Made by a program: the position numbers and the translations under genes. From Primorskyibacter sedentarius (lineage in GTDB: Bacteria; Pseudomonadota; Alphaproteobacteria; Rhodobacterales; Rhodobacteraceae): 64,000 bases of DNA. Where the stretch lies: the NCBI RefSeq assembly GCF_004342065.1, contig NZ_SLZU01000001.1:558001-622000 (forward strand), in the 5' to 3' direction. This document shows positions 44,424 through 55,444 of this stretch, piece by piece. The notes beneath the pieces are model-generated. The model was not told the origin of the DNA. It was given only the letters and a program-made list of their open reading frames with translations, and did no database searches. How positions within the stretch are numbered: the first letter of the stretch is position 1; every line of letters begins with the position of its first letter.

Positions 44424-44479
44424 CCGCGCCTGCCACGTCTGGCCCTGCGAAATCCGGGCAGCCTTCCTGCAAAGAAATT

Positions 44480-44505
44480 GCGGCGCCCTGTTTCCAGAGC
44501 GCCGC
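44480..44505 (+). terminator. Terminator hairpin after nadK
   Basis: GCGGCGC (44480-44486) and GCGCCGC (44499-44505) form a perfect 7-bp stem with a 12-base loop, followed by TTTG. It lies 56 bp after the nadK stop. Confidence 0.65.
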
Positions 44506-45060
44506 TTTGTCATCATTAAAAGGTTGTCTTCAATATCAAGCCGCTAAAAACGCGGATAAAGGTTTTGCTGCATACACGGGTCTTTAGTCTTGTACCGCGG
44601 GACTGGTGCGGATGCGGTTCTTCCCCCCCGTGACTGGCTTTGCTTCAGAGGCGTTGGGCGCTCGTCTACTCTGCCAGTGCCTCACCATATTAACTCCGGC
44701 TTAGTGATTTGTCGCCGGTCAGCAGCGACAAAATCCGCTTAGATTATGGTAAATATCGGGATTTATCGCTTGAGACCTGTAAGAAATTACAGATTTTGCC
44801 AAACAGCTGACCGGAAATCAGTCAGGCGACGCCAATGCGATTCGAATCTGAAGATTAATTTCGTATACGGAAATTTTCCGAACAAACCAAAGGGTTGCAA
44901 TCGCTTGCAGGTTCTTGGGACGCTCAGACAACCCCCCGGAAACGCATAATTTTTTTCTTCCAAAGCGCTTCAAATTCCGACAAATCAAGATTTTCTTTAA
45001 GATCGACACGGAAGAAACCGATTTGACGCGCTTTCGAGGCATGTATGACGCCATATGGCG
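44506..45060. other. Gene-free AT-rich gap between nadK and rimO
   Basis: About 555 bp, distinctly richer in A+T than the flanking genes. A 67-codon frame at 44746-44949 has no ribosome site and mixed composition. CGGAAA-T-TTTCCG at 44868-44880 is a small perfect dyad. No tRNA or known RNA was recognised; an sRNA is possible. Confidence 0.45.
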
Positions 45061-46452
45061 TCAATTCAGGCGCCCCCACAGATCGTATTCGCCAGCTTCG
45101 TCGACGGTGACCGTCACGATATCCCCAACGCGGAGCGTCTGCGTCCCCTCGTCGATAAACAGGTTGCCATCGATCTCGGGCGCGTCGGCCTTGGTGCGGC
45201 AGGTGGCGATGCCATCTTCGTCGATATCGTCGACGATGACCTCCTGCACGGTGCCGACCTTGGCGCCCAGTTTCGCCTCGGAAATGGCCTGCGCCTTTTC
45301 CATGAAGCGGTTCCAGCGGTCCTGCTTGACCTCTTCGGGCACGTGATCGGGCAGGTCGTTGGACCGCGCGCCCGCGACGTTCTCGTATTGAAAGCAGCCG
45401 ACGCGATCCAGTTGCGCCTCGTCCATCCAGTCCAGCAGGGTCTGGAACTCGGCCTCGGTCTCGCCCGGATAGCCCACGATGAAGGTCGACCGCAGCGTGA
45501 TATCCGGGCAGATGTCGCGCCAGGCCGCGATCTCGTCCAGCGTTTTGGACCCGGCGGCGGGCCGCGCCATGCGTTTGAGCACATCCGGATGCGCGTGCTG
45601 GAACGGGATATCCAGATAGGGCAGCAGCTTGCTGTCCCCCGCCCCGGCGGCGCCCTCCATCAGCGGAATGAGGTTGCGCACGAACGGATAGGGATAGACG
45701 TAATGCAGCCGCACCCAGGCACCAAGGCTGCCCAGATCGCGCGCCAGATCGGTGATATGCGCCCGGTGGCCCCGATCCTCGGCATGGCGGATATCCAGCC
45801 CGTAGGCAGAGGTGTCCTGCGAGATCACCAGCAGCTCTTTGACGCCGTTCTCAACCAGCTTTTCCGCCTCACGCACGATGGCATGGGCCGGACGCGAGGC
45901 CAGCCGTCCGCGCATATCGGGGATGATGCAGAACTTGCACTTGTGGTTACAGCCCTCGGAAATCTTCAGATAGCTGTAATGGCGCGGTGTCAGCTTCACG
46001 CCTGACGCGGGCAGCAGGTCGATGAACGGGTCGGGATCGGGCGGCACGGCCTTGTGCACGGCATCCAGCACCTGTTCATATTGATGCGGGCCGGTCACCG
46101 CCAGAACGCGCGGATGCACCCCTGTGATGTAGTCAGGCTCTGCGCCCAAGCAGCCGGTGACGATCACGCGGCCATTTTCGTTCAGCGCCTCGCCGATCGC
46201 CTCAAGGCTTTCGGCCTTGGCCGTGTCCAGAAACCCGCAGGTGTTCACGATCACCGCATCCGCACCCGAATAGTCGGCCGAGATGCCGTAACCTTCGGCG
46301 CGCAGCCGGGTCAGGATGCGTTCGCTGTCCACCAGCGCTTTGGGGCAGCCAAGGCTGACCATCCCGATCGTGGGCTGGCCAACACGGCGGCTGTCATCAT
46401 ATCGCGCACGCGGCGCAAGATCGGGGCGGAGATTCGGCGGGTTCTGCGTCAT
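45061..46452 (-). CDS. rimO: Ribosomal protein uS12 methylthiotransferase RimO
   Basis: 463 residues from the ATG at 46450-46452 (AGAGGG upstream); a 7-residue longer frame is less likely. UPF0004 cysteines lie in [22 protein letters not shown] and [10 protein letters not shown]; the radical-SAM cluster is CNHKCKFC; a TRAM domain ends the protein (IDGNLFI...[21 protein letters not shown]). [13 protein letters not shown] marks RimO. It methylthiolates Asp88 of ribosomal protein S12. Divergent from the AsmA-like gene. Confidence 0.95.
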   Translation of the reverse strand: MTQNPPNLRPDLAPRARYDDSRRVGQPTIGMVSLGCPKALVDSERILTRLRAEGYGISADYSGADAVIVNTCGFLDTAKAESLEAIGEALNENGRVIVTGCLGAEPDYITGVHPRVLAVTGPHQYEQVLDAVHKAVPPDPDPFIDLLPASGVKLTPRHYSYLKISEGCNHKCKFCIIPDMRGRLASRPAHAIVREAEKLVENGVKELLVISQDTSAYGLDIRHAEDRGHRAHITDLARDLGSLGAWVRLHYVYPYPFVRNLIPLMEGAAGAGDSKLLPYLDIPFQHAHPDVLKRMARPAAGSKTLDEIAAWRDICPDITLRSTFIVGYPGETEAEFQTLLDWMDEAQLDRVGCFQYENVAGARSNDLPDHVPEEVKQDRWNRFMEKAQAISEAKLGAKVGTVQEVIVDDIDEDGIATCRTKADAPEIDGNLFIDEGTQTLRVGDIVTVTVDEAGEYDLWGRLN

Positions 46453-46577
46453 GCGCCCTCTTACAGCCAGCAATAGCGGCAGAAAAGGGCCAAGACGCCC
46501 GCATCCCGCTTGCGCGCATGGCGTCTTCGCGTCACGCTGGGCGCAAAACCCTTGGTAATCGGTATAGGAGCAGCCCG

Positions 46578-48542
46578 ATGCGCCTTGTTTTCCGCCTTCT
46601 TTCCGCAGCCGTCATTCTGGTTTTGCTGGCCTTTGTGGGTGTGCTGATGCTGCCGGGCGATCGGCTGGCGCATATCGCTTCGCAACAGCTGTCCAAACAG
46701 CTTGGCCGCGATGTCACGATCACGGGCGACGTTTCGCTCGCCTTCTGGCCCACCCTGTCGGTCAGCACCGGCCCGCTGGAAATTGCCAATGCCGACTGGG
46801 CCGGGGATACGCCGCTCTTGCGCGCGCAGGCGGCAAGGATCGGCGTGGATGCGGCGTCGCTGCTATCCGGTGACATGCGCTTTCGGATGATCGAGGCCGA
46901 CGCCCCGCGTATATCGCTTGTCACGGACACCTCCGGGCGCGGCAACTGGGAGCTGACCACGGCAGAGGCGCAGCAGACAGAGGCCGCCCCCGCCCCCTCG
47001 CCCAGCGCCGACCAGACCCCGGCCATTCCCGTCTTTACGCTGGACCGGCTGCGCCTCAGCGACGCCGCGCTGTCCTATACCCAGGCAGGCGAGGCGCCCG
47101 TTTCGATGCAGGGGGTCGACCTTGACCTCTCCTGGCCCGACCGGCAAGGCGCGGCCACGCTCAACCTGACCCTGCGCCCGGCGGGTCAGCCTGTCAGCAT
47201 CGCCGCCACCATCGCGCGCCCTGCGGCTCTTATGGCCGGGCAGACCGCGCCTGTCACGGCATCGGTCAAGGCACCGGGCGGCACGGCCAGTTATGACGGC
47301 AGCTTCGGCTCCCTGCCCGAAGCGCAAGGCACCCTGTCGCTGGACCTTGCCGACACCGCGCAATTCCTTGCCGCGCTTGGCGTCTCTGGCGTGGAGGTTC
47401 CGCAGGGCCTTGGCCGCCGCGCCAAGGCCAAAGGCCAGATCACCCTGACGAAGGGCACGCAACTGGCGCTGCGCGACACGCGCCTGACGCTCGATACCAA
47501 CACGCTGACAGCCGCCGCTGACATCACGCTTGCAGAGAAGCCGCGCATCACCGCGCGCCTTAACGCCGATGCGCTGGATTTCTCCGGCCTCGCGCAGGGG
47601 GGTACGGGCGGCAGCGGCGGCTCCGGTGGCGGCTCTGGCGGGTCTTCGGGATGGTCCACCGCCCCCATCGACGCATCGGGCCTCGCCGCCTTTGACGGAG
47701 AGATCTCGCTCGACGCGAATGCCATCGACCTTGGCACGCTGAAACTGGGCAAGACCCGCACGGTCATGACGCTGGATCGGTCGCGCGCCGTCTTCGCCCT
47801 GAACGAGGTGCGCGCCTATGACGGGCTGGTGACCGGCGAATTCGTCGCCAACAACCGCAATGGCCTCTCCGTGGGTGGCAAGCTCCGGGCGTCGGATGTC
47901 GAATTGCAGACGCTGCTCAAGGATGCCGCCGACGTCACCCGCTTTTCGGGCAAGGCCGATGCCACGCTGAATTTCCTTGGCGTCGGGCAAAGCACGGCCG
48001 CGATCATGTCCTCGCTCAAAGGCGACGGGACGCTCAAGGCCGGTCCCGGCAGGATTTCCGGCATCGATCTGGATCAGCTGTTTCGCGCGGGCGGCGCAGG
48101 CGGTGGCACCACCGTCTTCGATACGCTCACCGCCAGTTACACCATCGCGGGCGGCGTGTTGCGCAACAGCGATCTGCTGATGACCCTGCCCGGCATCACG
48201 GCAGAGGGCGAGGGCAAGGTGAACCTTGGTGCACGCACGCTGGATTATCTGGTCGTCCCGACAGCTCTGAACGCGCGCGACGGGCGTGGGCTGGCAATCC
48301 CGGTGCGTATCAAAGGGTCCTGGGACGCGCCCGCCATCCGTGCCGATATGGGCGAAGCGATCGACCGCAACCTTGCAGAAGAGAAGAAAGAGCTGGAAAC
48401 CAAGGTCCGCGACAAGGTCACCGAAAAGCTGGAAAAAGAGCTGGGCGTGACCGTCGAGGAAGGCGAAAGCGTCGAGGATGTCCTGCAGCGCAAACTGGAG
48501 GAAGACGCGACCAAAGGCCTGCTGCGGCTGCTGGGCAAGTAG
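46578..48542 (+). CDS. AsmA-family outer-membrane biogenesis protein
   Basis: 654 residues from the ATG at 46578 with AGGAG upstream. One N-terminal membrane helix ([20 protein letters not shown]) anchors a periplasmic domain. The AsmA start [37 protein letters not shown] and the C-terminal AsmA_2 block ([36 protein letters not shown]) are clear. AsmA proteins form elongated bridges implicated in lipid transport to the outer membrane. A Gly/Ser-rich linker ([16 protein letters not shown]) occurs near residue 345. The C-terminus is a charged helix ([21 protein letters not shown]). Confidence 0.88.
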   Translation: MRLVFRLLSAAVILVLLAFVGVLMLPGDRLAHIASQQLSKQLGRDVTITGDVSLAFWPTLSVSTGPLEIANADWAGDTPLLRAQAARIGVDAASLLSGDMRFRMIEADAPRISLVTDTSGRGNWELTTAEAQQTEAAPAPSPSADQTPAIPVFTLDRLRLSDAALSYTQAGEAPVSMQGVDLDLSWPDRQGAATLNLTLRPAGQPVSIAATIARPAALMAGQTAPVTASVKAPGGTASYDGSFGSLPEAQGTLSLDLADTAQFLAALGVSGVEVPQGLGRRAKAKGQITLTKGTQLALRDTRLTLDTNTLTAAADITLAEKPRITARLNADALDFSGLAQGGTGGSGGSGGGSGGSSGWSTAPIDASGLAAFDGEISLDANAIDLGTLKLGKTRTVMTLDRSRAVFALNEVRAYDGLVTGEFVANNRNGLSVGGKLRASDVELQTLLKDAADVTRFSGKADATLNFLGVGQSTAAIMSSLKGDGTLKAGPGRISGIDLDQLFRAGGAGGGTTVFDTLTASYTIAGGVLRNSDLLMTLPGITAEGEGKVNLGARTLDYLVVPTALNARDGRGLAIPVRIKGSWDAPAIRADMGEAIDRNLAEEKKELETKVRDKVTEKLEKELGVTVEEGESVEDVLQRKLEEDATKGLLRLLGK

Positions 48543-48859
48543 ACAGGACAGCAGCCACCTCAAGCCAACCGATCACCTTGCCTTGACGGCTGCGCCGACG
48601 ACCCTGCCTGCCTTTAGATAAGGACATTCGCGACGAAGACTGCGCGGGCGCCCGCCCGAGGGACGGCACCTTCACACAGATATGACGCACCAGATCGTAT
48701 AAAATCCTTGAGGCTTGCTTCCAAGGGAAGACGCCCCCTAGCCCCGCACGCCGGAAGGGGCAGCCGCACACGTGGCAGCCTTCGGCCCAAGACCTGCGCA
48801 ACCGACTTGCCCTGCAAGGCGTTGGGGTCGCAGCGAAAAGCCCGACGCCCCCTGGCGGC
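48543..48859. other. Gap between the AsmA-like gene and tex, no gene seen
   Basis: 317 bp between convergent genes. No frame with a ribosome site and no clear terminator were found; short GC-rich inverted pieces around 48730-48760 are not convincing. Confidence 0.4.
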
Positions 48860-51238
48860 TCACTTCTTCTTCATCGCGTCCAGCAAGGCCGACCCCAACG
48901 CGCCGGGTTGATCGGGCTTGCCCGCAGGTTTGGCCGAATGCGTGCCACCCCGGGGCCCCTTGCCCGGACCACGACCGCCACCGCCGCCGCCATTGCCGCC
49001 CTTTCCTCCCGGACCGCCCCGGCGTGCAGCCGGGCCTGCGTCCCGCTCTGTCTTTGCAGACCGGGCGGGGTCGCCGCCATCCTTGCGCATCGTCAGGCCG
49101 ATGCGTTTGCGCGGCACGTCCACTTCGGTCACGCGGACCTTGACCACGTCACCGGCCTTGACCACCTCATGCGGGTCTTTCACGAACCGGTCGGCCAGCT
49201 GGCTGACATGGACCAGCCCGTCCTGATGCACGCCGATATCGACGAAAGCGCCAAAGGCCGCGACATTGCTGACCGTGCCTTCCAGCACCATGCCGGGCTT
49301 GAGATCCTTGATGTCCTCGACCCCGTCGGCAAAGCTGGCGGTCTTGAATTCCGGGCGCGGGTCGCGGCCGGGCTTTTCCAGCTCCGACAGGATGTCGCGC
49401 ACCGTCGGCAGGCCAAAGCTGTCATCGACGAAATCCTCGGCCCGCAACCCGCTCAGCGCGCCGCTATCGCCCATGATCGCCCGCAGATCGCGCCCACAGG
49501 CCTGCACGATCCGGCGCGCGACGCCGTAAGCTTCGGGGTGGACCGATGACGCATCCAGCGGTTCCTTACCGTCGCGGATGCGCAGGAAGCCTGCGCATTG
49601 CTCAAACGCCCGTGGCCCCAGCCGCGCAACCTTGAGCAATTCCTTCCGGGCCGCAAACGCCCCGTTGCTGTCACGATGTGCCACGATGGATTCCGCCAGC
49701 CCCGGCCCAAGCCCCGAGACATGCGCCAGCAGCGGTGCCGAGGCGGTGTTCAGGTCAACCCCGACCGCGTTCACCGCATCCTCAACCACCGCCTCCAGCG
49801 ATTTGGACAGGCGCGATTGGTCGACGTCATGCTGGTACTGGCCCACGCCGATGCTCTTGGGTTCGATCTTGACCAGTTCCGCCAGCGGATCCTGCAAGCG
49901 CCGCGCAATCGACACGGCCCCGCGCAAGGATACGTCCAGATCCGGGAATTCACGCGCCGCCAGTTCGGACGCGGAATAAACCGACGCGCCGGCCTCTGAC
50001 ACCACAACCTTCGTGGGCTGCTTCACGCCCGCAGGCAGCAGCTTCAGCGTCTCGGCCACCAGCCGCTCCGTCTCGCGGCTGGCCGTGCCGTTGCCGATGG
50101 CGATCAGATCCACGCCATGCGCCTTGACCAGCCGCAGGATCGCCTCCTGCGCGCCGCGCGTGTCGTTCTTGGGCTGGAACGGGTACAAGGTATCCGTCGC
50201 CACGACCTTGCCCGTGGCATCGATCACCGCAGCCTTCACGCCCGTCCGAATACCCGGATCAAGACCCAGCGTCGGGCGCGCGCCCGCAGGTGCGGCCAGC
50301 AGCAGATCCTTGAGGTTGCGGGCAAAGACGGCAATCGCCTCTTCCTGCGCGCGGGCACGCAAATCGCCCAGCAGCTCGAACATCATCGACATGGACAGCT
50401 TCACCCGCCAGGTCCAGCCCGCCATCTTGCGCAGCCAGTCGTCCCCTGGCCCCGCGCCGCGACATTCCAGACGCGCGGCAACCATGCGTTCGGCCCGCTC
50501 TGCGCCTTCTTCGGGATCAGGCGCGATATCCACCGTCACGATCCCCTCTTTCGACGCGCGCAGCATCGCCAGCGCCCGGTGCGAAGGCACATCCGCCCAA
50601 GCCTCGCGGTGATCGAAATAGTCCGAGAATTTCGCGCCCTTCTCCTCTTGCCCCTCGACAACCTTGGCGGTCAGAAACGCCTCTTTCTGCATGAAGGCCC
50701 GCAGGTCGCCCAAAAGCCCCGCATCTTCGGTCAGACGCTCTGCCAGAATGTCCCGCGCGCCTTCCAGCGCCTGTTTCGTGCCCTCGACCGCCTCGGACAG
50801 ATAGCCCTTGGCCAAAGCCTCCGGGTCAGCCGCGCGATCCGCCAGAATGGCCTCCAACAGCGGCTCCAGCCCGTTTTCCCGCGCGATCATCGCCTTGGTG
50901 CGGCGCTTGGGCTTGTAGGGCAGATAGATGTCTTCCAGCGCAGCCTTCGTCTCGGCCCCGGCAATGGCGCGGGCCAGATCATCGGTCAGCTTGTCCTGCG
51001 ATTTGATCGATTCGAGGATCGCCACCCGCCGCGCTTCCAGCTCTCGCAGATAGGACAGCCGGTCGGCCAGGTTGCGCAGCTGCGTATCGTCCAGCCCGCC
51101 TGTGGCCTCCTTGCGGTAGCGCGCGACAAACGGCACGGTGGCCCCTTCGTCCAGCAGCGCCACGGCGGCATTCACCTGCTGCGGCTGCGCGCCAATCTCT
51201 GTTGCGATGGTGCGGGCGATGCGAATGCTGGGGTCCAC
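48860..51238 (-). CDS. tex: Tex-family RNA-binding transcription accessory protein
   Basis: 792 residues from a GTG at 51236-51238, chosen because GAGAGG precedes it and the following [21 protein letters not shown] is the normal Tex start; the frame is open further upstream. Order: N-terminal helical region ([19 protein letters not shown]), YqgF-like core ([17 protein letters not shown]), helix-hairpin-helix ([15 protein letters not shown]), and an S1 domain ([32 protein letters not shown]). The C-terminus is a Gly/Arg/Lys-rich tail ([19 protein letters not shown]) likely to bind nucleic acid. Tex affects transcription and RNA handling; its exact role is unsettled. Confidence 0.93.
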   Translation of the reverse strand: MDPSIRIARTIATEIGAQPQQVNAAVALLDEGATVPFVARYRKEATGGLDDTQLRNLADRLSYLRELEARRVAILESIKSQDKLTDDLARAIAGAETKAALEDIYLPYKPKRRTKAMIARENGLEPLLEAILADRAADPEALAKGYLSEAVEGTKQALEGARDILAERLTEDAGLLGDLRAFMQKEAFLTAKVVEGQEEKGAKFSDYFDHREAWADVPSHRALAMLRASKEGIVTVDIAPDPEEGAERAERMVAARLECRGAGPGDDWLRKMAGWTWRVKLSMSMMFELLGDLRARAQEEAIAVFARNLKDLLLAAPAGARPTLGLDPGIRTGVKAAVIDATGKVVATDTLYPFQPKNDTRGAQEAILRLVKAHGVDLIAIGNGTASRETERLVAETLKLLPAGVKQPTKVVVSEAGASVYSASELAAREFPDLDVSLRGAVSIARRLQDPLAELVKIEPKSIGVGQYQHDVDQSRLSKSLEAVVEDAVNAVGVDLNTASAPLLAHVSGLGPGLAESIVAHRDSNGAFAARKELLKVARLGPRAFEQCAGFLRIRDGKEPLDASSVHPEAYGVARRIVQACGRDLRAIMGDSGALSGLRAEDFVDDSFGLPTVRDILSELEKPGRDPRPEFKTASFADGVEDIKDLKPGMVLEGTVSNVAAFGAFVDIGVHQDGLVHVSQLADRFVKDPHEVVKAGDVVKVRVTEVDVPRKRIGLTMRKDGGDPARSAKTERDAGPAARRGGPGGKGGNGGGGGGRGPGKGPRGGTHSAKPAGKPDQPGALGSALLDAMKKK

Positions 51239-51344
51239 GTGCGGCCTCTCTCGTCTGGCTTCGGGACATTCGTCATAGCGCCGCCGAAACCGCTCGCCAA
51301 GGGGGAGCGTGGCGCCAACGCGCCCCCTCGCGCATCCCTGCCGG

Positions 51345-52610
51345 TCATGCCTCGGGCGGAACCCAGTCCTTTTCCATCTCGACGTTGCGTCGCCGCAACC
51401 GCAGCGCGAGGCCCACGGACACGCCGACGCCAATGGCCACGGTCAGATCGGCAAACACCGTCAGAACCAGCGTCAGCACCAGCAGCACCCGGTCAGAAAC
51501 ACGCGCCTGCGCATAGCTGACCCATTTATGCGGCTCGCTCATGTTCCACGCGGTCAGGATCAGCAGCCCGGCCAGCGCGGGCATCGCGAGGTAGCCCGCA
51601 AGCGGCGCCGCCACCAGCATCACCAGCAGAATGGTCAGCGCATGCACGATCCCCGCCACCGGCGTCTTGCCACCCGCCCGCACATTTGTCGCCGTGCGCG
51701 CAATCGCCCCCGTCGCGGGCAGCCCGCCAAACAGGGACGACCCGATATTGGCCCAGCCCTGCGCCAGAACCTCGGCATTGGGGCGGTGATGCCCGCCGCT
51801 CATCCGGTCAGCGACCATGGCAGACAGAAGCGATTCAATGCTGGCCAGAAAGGCGATGACGATGGCAGAGGGCAAAAGCTCCGTGATCCGGGCAAGGCTG
51901 ATCTCCGGCAGCGCGGGGATGGGCAAGGTGCTGGGCAAGGCGCCAAAGCGCGAAAAGATCGTGTCCACCGGCAGCATCCACAGCGCCACGGCCGCAGAGG
52001 TCACACCGACCGCGATAATCAGACCCGGAAATTTCGGCGCCACGCGCCGCAATGCCACGATCAGCACCATTGTCGCCAGCCCGATGGCCAGCGCCAGCCC
52101 GCTCAGCGTGTCGCGGGCGGACCACAGCGCCTCCATCTTGCCGATGAACTCTGCAGGCACCTCGGCAATCGACAGGCCCAGTAGGTCTTTGATCTGGCTG
52201 GTGGCGATGATGACGGCAATGCCGATGGTAAAGCCGTTGATCACCGGTTCCGGCACATAGGCGACAAGGCTGCCCGCCTTGAAATACCCCGCGACCAGCA
52301 TGATCAGCCCCGCCATGAACGTGGCCAGCACCAGCCCGTCATAGCCATGCTCGGCGATCACGCCGAACACGACGACGATGAACGCCCCCGTCGGCCCGCC
52401 GATCTGCACCCGGCTGCCGCCCAGCGCAGAGATCAGGAAACCGGCGACAATCGCGGTGATCAGCCCCTTTTCCGGCCCCGCGCCAGAGGCAATGGCGATG
52501 GCAAGGCTCAGCGGCAGGGCCACCATCGCCACGGTCACGCCCGCGATCAGGTCAGAGGTGAATTGCTGACGGTCATAGCTGGCCATCGTCGTGATGATTT
52601 TGGGTTTCAT
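51345..52610 (-). CDS. SulP-family anion transporter lacking a STAS domain
   Basis: 421 residues. The membrane domain is complete: [24 protein letters not shown] near the start, [18 protein letters not shown], and [26 protein letters not shown] in the centre. SulP proteins move sulfate, bicarbonate or other anions, often with Na+. The usual cytoplasmic STAS domain (about 100 residues) is missing: the protein ends 20 residues after the last helix, with the normal stop and no trace of STAS further on. The substrate is unknown. The ATG overlaps no other gene. Confidence 0.88.
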   Translation of the reverse strand: MKPKIITTMASYDRQQFTSDLIAGVTVAMVALPLSLAIAIASGAGPEKGLITAIVAGFLISALGGSRVQIGGPTGAFIVVVFGVIAEHGYDGLVLATFMAGLIMLVAGYFKAGSLVAYVPEPVINGFTIGIAVIIATSQIKDLLGLSIAEVPAEFIGKMEALWSARDTLSGLALAIGLATMVLIVALRRVAPKFPGLIIAVGVTSAAVALWMLPVDTIFSRFGALPSTLPIPALPEISLARITELLPSAIVIAFLASIESLLSAMVADRMSGGHHRPNAEVLAQGWANIGSSLFGGLPATGAIARTATNVRAGGKTPVAGIVHALTILLVMLVAAPLAGYLAMPALAGLLILTAWNMSEPHKWVSYAQARVSDRVLLVLTLVLTVFADLTVAIGVGVSVGLALRLRRRNVEMEKDWVPPEA

Positions 52611-52861
52611 GGGAAAACCTGCGTCCTCAGAAACTGAATGTTCATGGCGGCGCCGAAAATACGGCTGTGCCGGTCTTGCAAGAAATGTCCGGCGCGGCCG
52701 GAAAAGAGAGGTAATACAGCACCGCTATGCCTGCTGTTGCGTAAATGCAAGGTTTAGGTCGTCGCACCCCCGCCCGCCGGGTGGGCGCTGCCGCATTGAT
52801 GTGCCTGTCGTGCAAAGGCTCCGCATCTGGCATATGGATAGGGCAGCAGGAGGGCCGCGCC

Positions 52862-53533
52862 ATGTGCAATCTGTATTCCAACACCACCGCCGCGCAGGCG
52901 ATGCGCCAGATGTTCGACGTGACTGCCGGGCTGGACCGCACCGGCAATGCCGAACCGCTGCCCGCGATCTTTCCCAAACATATGGCCCCCGTGGTGCGCC
53001 TGACGGAAGAGGGGCGCGAGATGTTGCCGCTCAGCTGGGGGTTCCGCACCACGAACAAAAGCAAGAAGACAGGCAACCTCATCATGCCGTCGGCCTGGAA
53101 CAACGCCCGCGCCGACAAACTGCGCAGCGCAGGTCTCTGGAAAGACGCGTTTCTCAACCGCCGCTGCCTTGTGCCTGCCTCGTCCTTTTGCGAGGCCAAG
53201 GGCCGCAACCCGGCCACCTATCACTGGTTCGCCCTGAAAGGCGACGACCCCCGCCCGCCCTTCGCCTTTGCGGGCATGTGGACGCGCTCGCGCTACATGA
53301 CAAAGGACGGCCCCGAGGAATGCGAGACCTACACGATCATCACCACCACCGCGAATGACGTCGTGCGCCCCGTGCATCCCGACCGGATGCCGGTGATCCT
53401 CAAACCCGGCGATCATGCCACATGGCTGGAGGCCGACGCCGACGCCGCCTTTGACCTGCTGGAGCCCTATCCGGCCGAAGAAATGCACATCGTCCGCTCG
53501 GGCGAGGGCGAAAAATCCGACCCTGTGGACTAG
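52862..53533 (+). CDS. SRAP-domain DNA-protein crosslink protein (HMCES/YedK family)
   Basis: 223 residues from the ATG at 52862 (AGGAGGG upstream), which puts the essential cysteine at position 2 (MCNLYSN). Other active-site residues are in SAWNNARADKL, SSFCEAKG (Glu) and VHPDRMPVIL (His). SRAP proteins form a thiazolidine crosslink with abasic sites in single-stranded DNA and protect them. Initiating methionine must be removed. A longer frame from 52745 would block Cys2 and is rejected. Confidence 0.93.
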   Translation: MCNLYSNTTAAQAMRQMFDVTAGLDRTGNAEPLPAIFPKHMAPVVRLTEEGREMLPLSWGFRTTNKSKKTGNLIMPSAWNNARADKLRSAGLWKDAFLNRRCLVPASSFCEAKGRNPATYHWFALKGDDPRPPFAFAGMWTRSRYMTKDGPEECETYTIITTTANDVVRPVHPDRMPVILKPGDHATWLEADADAAFDLLEPYPAEEMHIVRSGEGEKSDPVD

Positions 53534-53664
53534 CCCTGCCTGACCCTACGGCAGCACGCGTAATCTGGTGGCAGAGCCAGGAGTAATCCACAACTTATTG
53601 CGTTGTTCACGAATATTTAGCTTTACAGGCCGATACCCAACCCCCACCATATATGGTAAGGATC

Positions 53665-53730
53665 GAGGGAAATCCCCCTCATCCTAGAGCAGGCACCAAG
53701 CGCTTGGGGGCGCTGCCAAGCCCCCGCGCT
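53665..53730 (+). promoter_or_regulatory. Two hairpins before the YbjN-like gene
   Basis: GAGGG (53665-53669) pairs with CCCTC (53676-53680). Then AGCGC-TT-GGGGGC (53699-53711) pairs with GCCCCC-GCGCT (53720-53730), a strong stem with a 2-base bulge. The second ends 21 bp before the start codon. They may belong to the leader of the YbjN-like gene, or end transcription from upstream; no T run follows. Confidence 0.4.
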
Positions 53731-53751
53731 ACAGAAAAATGAGGTGGCGCC

Positions 53752-54252
53752 ATGGCATTGTCCGAACAGTATCTGGAAGACGACCTTCACCCTATCGACA
53801 TCGTCGAACACCTGGCCGAAAACCACGAATGGGATTTCGACCGCGTCGGGGACGATCAGATCGCGATGGCCGTCGAGGGCCAGTGGCGCACATATTCCAT
53901 CACCCTCGCCTGGTCGGCCTATGACGAAACGCTGCGGATGATCTGCACCTTCGACATGGACCCGCCGGAAGAAAAGATGGGCGCGCTGCACGAAGGGCTG
54001 AACCTTGTGAACGACCAATGCTGGGCGGGCGCGTTCAGCTACTGGGCCGAACCCAAGCTGATGGTCTATCGCTACGGGCTGATCCTCGCGGGCGGGCAGG
54101 TCGCCAGCCCCGAACAGATCGACACGATGATCACCGCCGCGGTGCTGAGCGCCGAGCGCTACTACCCCGCCTTCCAGCTGATGATCTGGTCCGACCAGCG
54201 CCCCAAAGATGCGCTTCAGGTCGCCATTGCAGAGGCTTACGGCCGCGCGTAA
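53752..54252 (+). CDS. YbjN-domain protein
   Basis: 166 residues, a YbjN fold (chaperone-like, related to type III secretion chaperones). Characteristic stretches are HPIDIVEHLAENHEWDFDRVGDDQIAM, a WRTYSITLAWSAYDETLRM strand region and HEGLNLVNDQCWAGAFSYW. No signal peptide. YbjN proteins influence motility and stress functions, but their biochemical role is unknown. The ATG follows GAGGTGG. It is 41 bp upstream of proC and may be co-transcribed. Confidence 0.85.
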   Translation: MALSEQYLEDDLHPIDIVEHLAENHEWDFDRVGDDQIAMAVEGQWRTYSITLAWSAYDETLRMICTFDMDPPEEKMGALHEGLNLVNDQCWAGAFSYWAEPKLMVYRYGLILAGGQVASPEQIDTMITAAVLSAERYYPAFQLMIWSDQRPKDALQVAIAEAYGRA

Positions 54253-54293
54253 CACTATCCCCCGACAAGGAATAATCCGACGGGGGATCTGCT

Positions 54294-55109
54294 ATGAACA
54301 TGACGGAACTGGCAAACCGCGGCCTGGTGCTTCTGGGCTGCGGCAAAATGGGATCGGCCATGCTGGAAGGCTGGCTGAAAGGCGGGCTCTCTGCCTCTTC
54401 CGTCTGGGTCAACGACCCCTACCCCTCTGACTGGCTGACCGCGCAGGGCGTGAACCTCAACACCACCCTGCCGGACAGCCCCGCCATCGTGCTGATCGCC
54501 GTGAAACCCCAGATGATGCAGGACGCGCTGCCGACGCTGAAAAGCTATGGCAATGGCGACACGCTGTTCCTGTCGGTGGCCGCGGGCATCGGCATCGCCA
54601 CCTATCAGGACATGCTGGGCGCCCGCACCCCGATCATCCGCGCCATGCCCAACACCCCCGCCGCCGTCGGGCGCGGCATCACCGCGCTGATCGGCAATGC
54701 CGTCGCCTCGGACGCGCAGATGGCCATGGCCGAAGAGCTGCTGCAAGCCGTGGGCCAGACCGTCCGGCTGCAGGCCGAGGCGCAGATGGATGCCGTCACC
54801 GGGGTCAGCGGCTCTGGCCCGGCTTATGTCTTTCACATGATCGAATGCCTCGCCGCCGCGGGCGAGGCGCAGGGGCTGGCCCCGGATCTGGCCATGACGC
54901 TTGCCAAGGCCACAGTTGCCGGGGCCGGCGCGCTGGCAGAGGCGGCAGATGAGACGCCCGCGCAGCTGCGCGTCAATGTCACCTCGCCCAACGGCACCAC
55001 GCAGGCGGGGCTCGACGTGCTGATGAACTCGGATACAGGCCTGCCGTCGCTGATGAAAAACACCGTGGCCGCCGCCGCCGACCGTTCAAGGGAGCTTGCC
55101 AATGGCTGA
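54294..55109 (+). CDS. proC: Pyrroline-5-carboxylate reductase
   Basis: 271 residues. The NAD(P)-binding motif is LVLLGCGKMGSAMLEGWL; the C-terminal signature is AVTGVSGSGPAYVFHMIE with the following PAQLRVNVTSPNGTTQAGL. It makes proline from pyrroline-5-carboxylate. The start codon follows GGGGGATCTGCT, a good ribosome site. The stop overlaps the csaA start by 8 bp. Confidence 0.95.
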   Translation: MNMTELANRGLVLLGCGKMGSAMLEGWLKGGLSASSVWVNDPYPSDWLTAQGVNLNTTLPDSPAIVLIAVKPQMMQDALPTLKSYGNGDTLFLSVAAGIGIATYQDMLGARTPIIRAMPNTPAAVGRGITALIGNAVASDAQMAMAEELLQAVGQTVRLQAEAQMDAVTGVSGSGPAYVFHMIECLAAAGEAQGLAPDLAMTLAKATVAGAGALAEAADETPAQLRVNVTSPNGTTQAGLDVLMNSDTGLPSLMKNTVAAAADRSRELANG

Positions 55110-55440
55110 GGTCACGATCGACGATTTCCTGAAACTCGACATCCGTGTCGGCACCGTCACCCGGTCCGAACCCTTCCCCGAGGCGCGCCGCCCCGCGATC
55201 AAGCTGTGGATCGATTTCGGCGAGGAGGTGGGGACAAAGAAAAGCTCTGCCCAGATCACGCAGCATTACGACCCCGAAACCATTGTCGGGCAGCAGGTGC
55301 TGGCCGTGGTCAATTTCCCGCCGCGCCAGATCGGGCCGTTCATGTCGGAATGCCTGACGCTGGGGCTGTCGGACGCGAATGGCGATATCGTCCTGATCGG
55401 GCCGAAAACGCCGGTCCCCGATGGCGGCAAGATGCACTGA
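55102..55440 (+). CDS. csaA: CsaA-like tRNA-binding domain protein
   Basis: 112 residues from the ATG at 55102 with GGGAG upstream, overlapping proC by 8 bp. It is a single OB-fold tRNA-binding domain: LDIRVGTVTRSEPFPEARRP, then EEVGTKKSSAQITQHYDPE and VVNFPPRQIGPFMSECL, with the C-terminal ANGDIVLIGP. CsaA is described as an export-related chaperone in Bacillus and binds tRNA or peptides; the role here is not known. It ends 4 bp from the stop of the convergent tdk. Confidence 0.9.
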   Translation: MAEVTIDDFLKLDIRVGTVTRSEPFPEARRPAIKLWIDFGEEVGTKKSSAQITQHYDPETIVGQQVLAVVNFPPRQIGPFMSECLTLGLSDANGDIVLIGPKTPVPDGGKMH

Positions 55441-55444
55441 GGGG

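Noticed and set aside
42005-44880. Recurring TTTTCCG motifs in the AT-rich gaps as a shared regulatory site
   Set aside because: Three or so short copies in AT-rich DNA are expected by chance, and spacing and orientation are inconsistent.
44746-44949. A 67-codon frame between nadK and rimO
   Set aside because: No ribosome site, basic and Asn/Arg-rich random-looking composition in an AT-rich gap.
48700-48790. A tRNA-like or small RNA gene between the AsmA-like gene and tex
   Set aside because: Short GC-rich inverted pieces do not form a cloverleaf, and no TTCGAAT-type arm is present.
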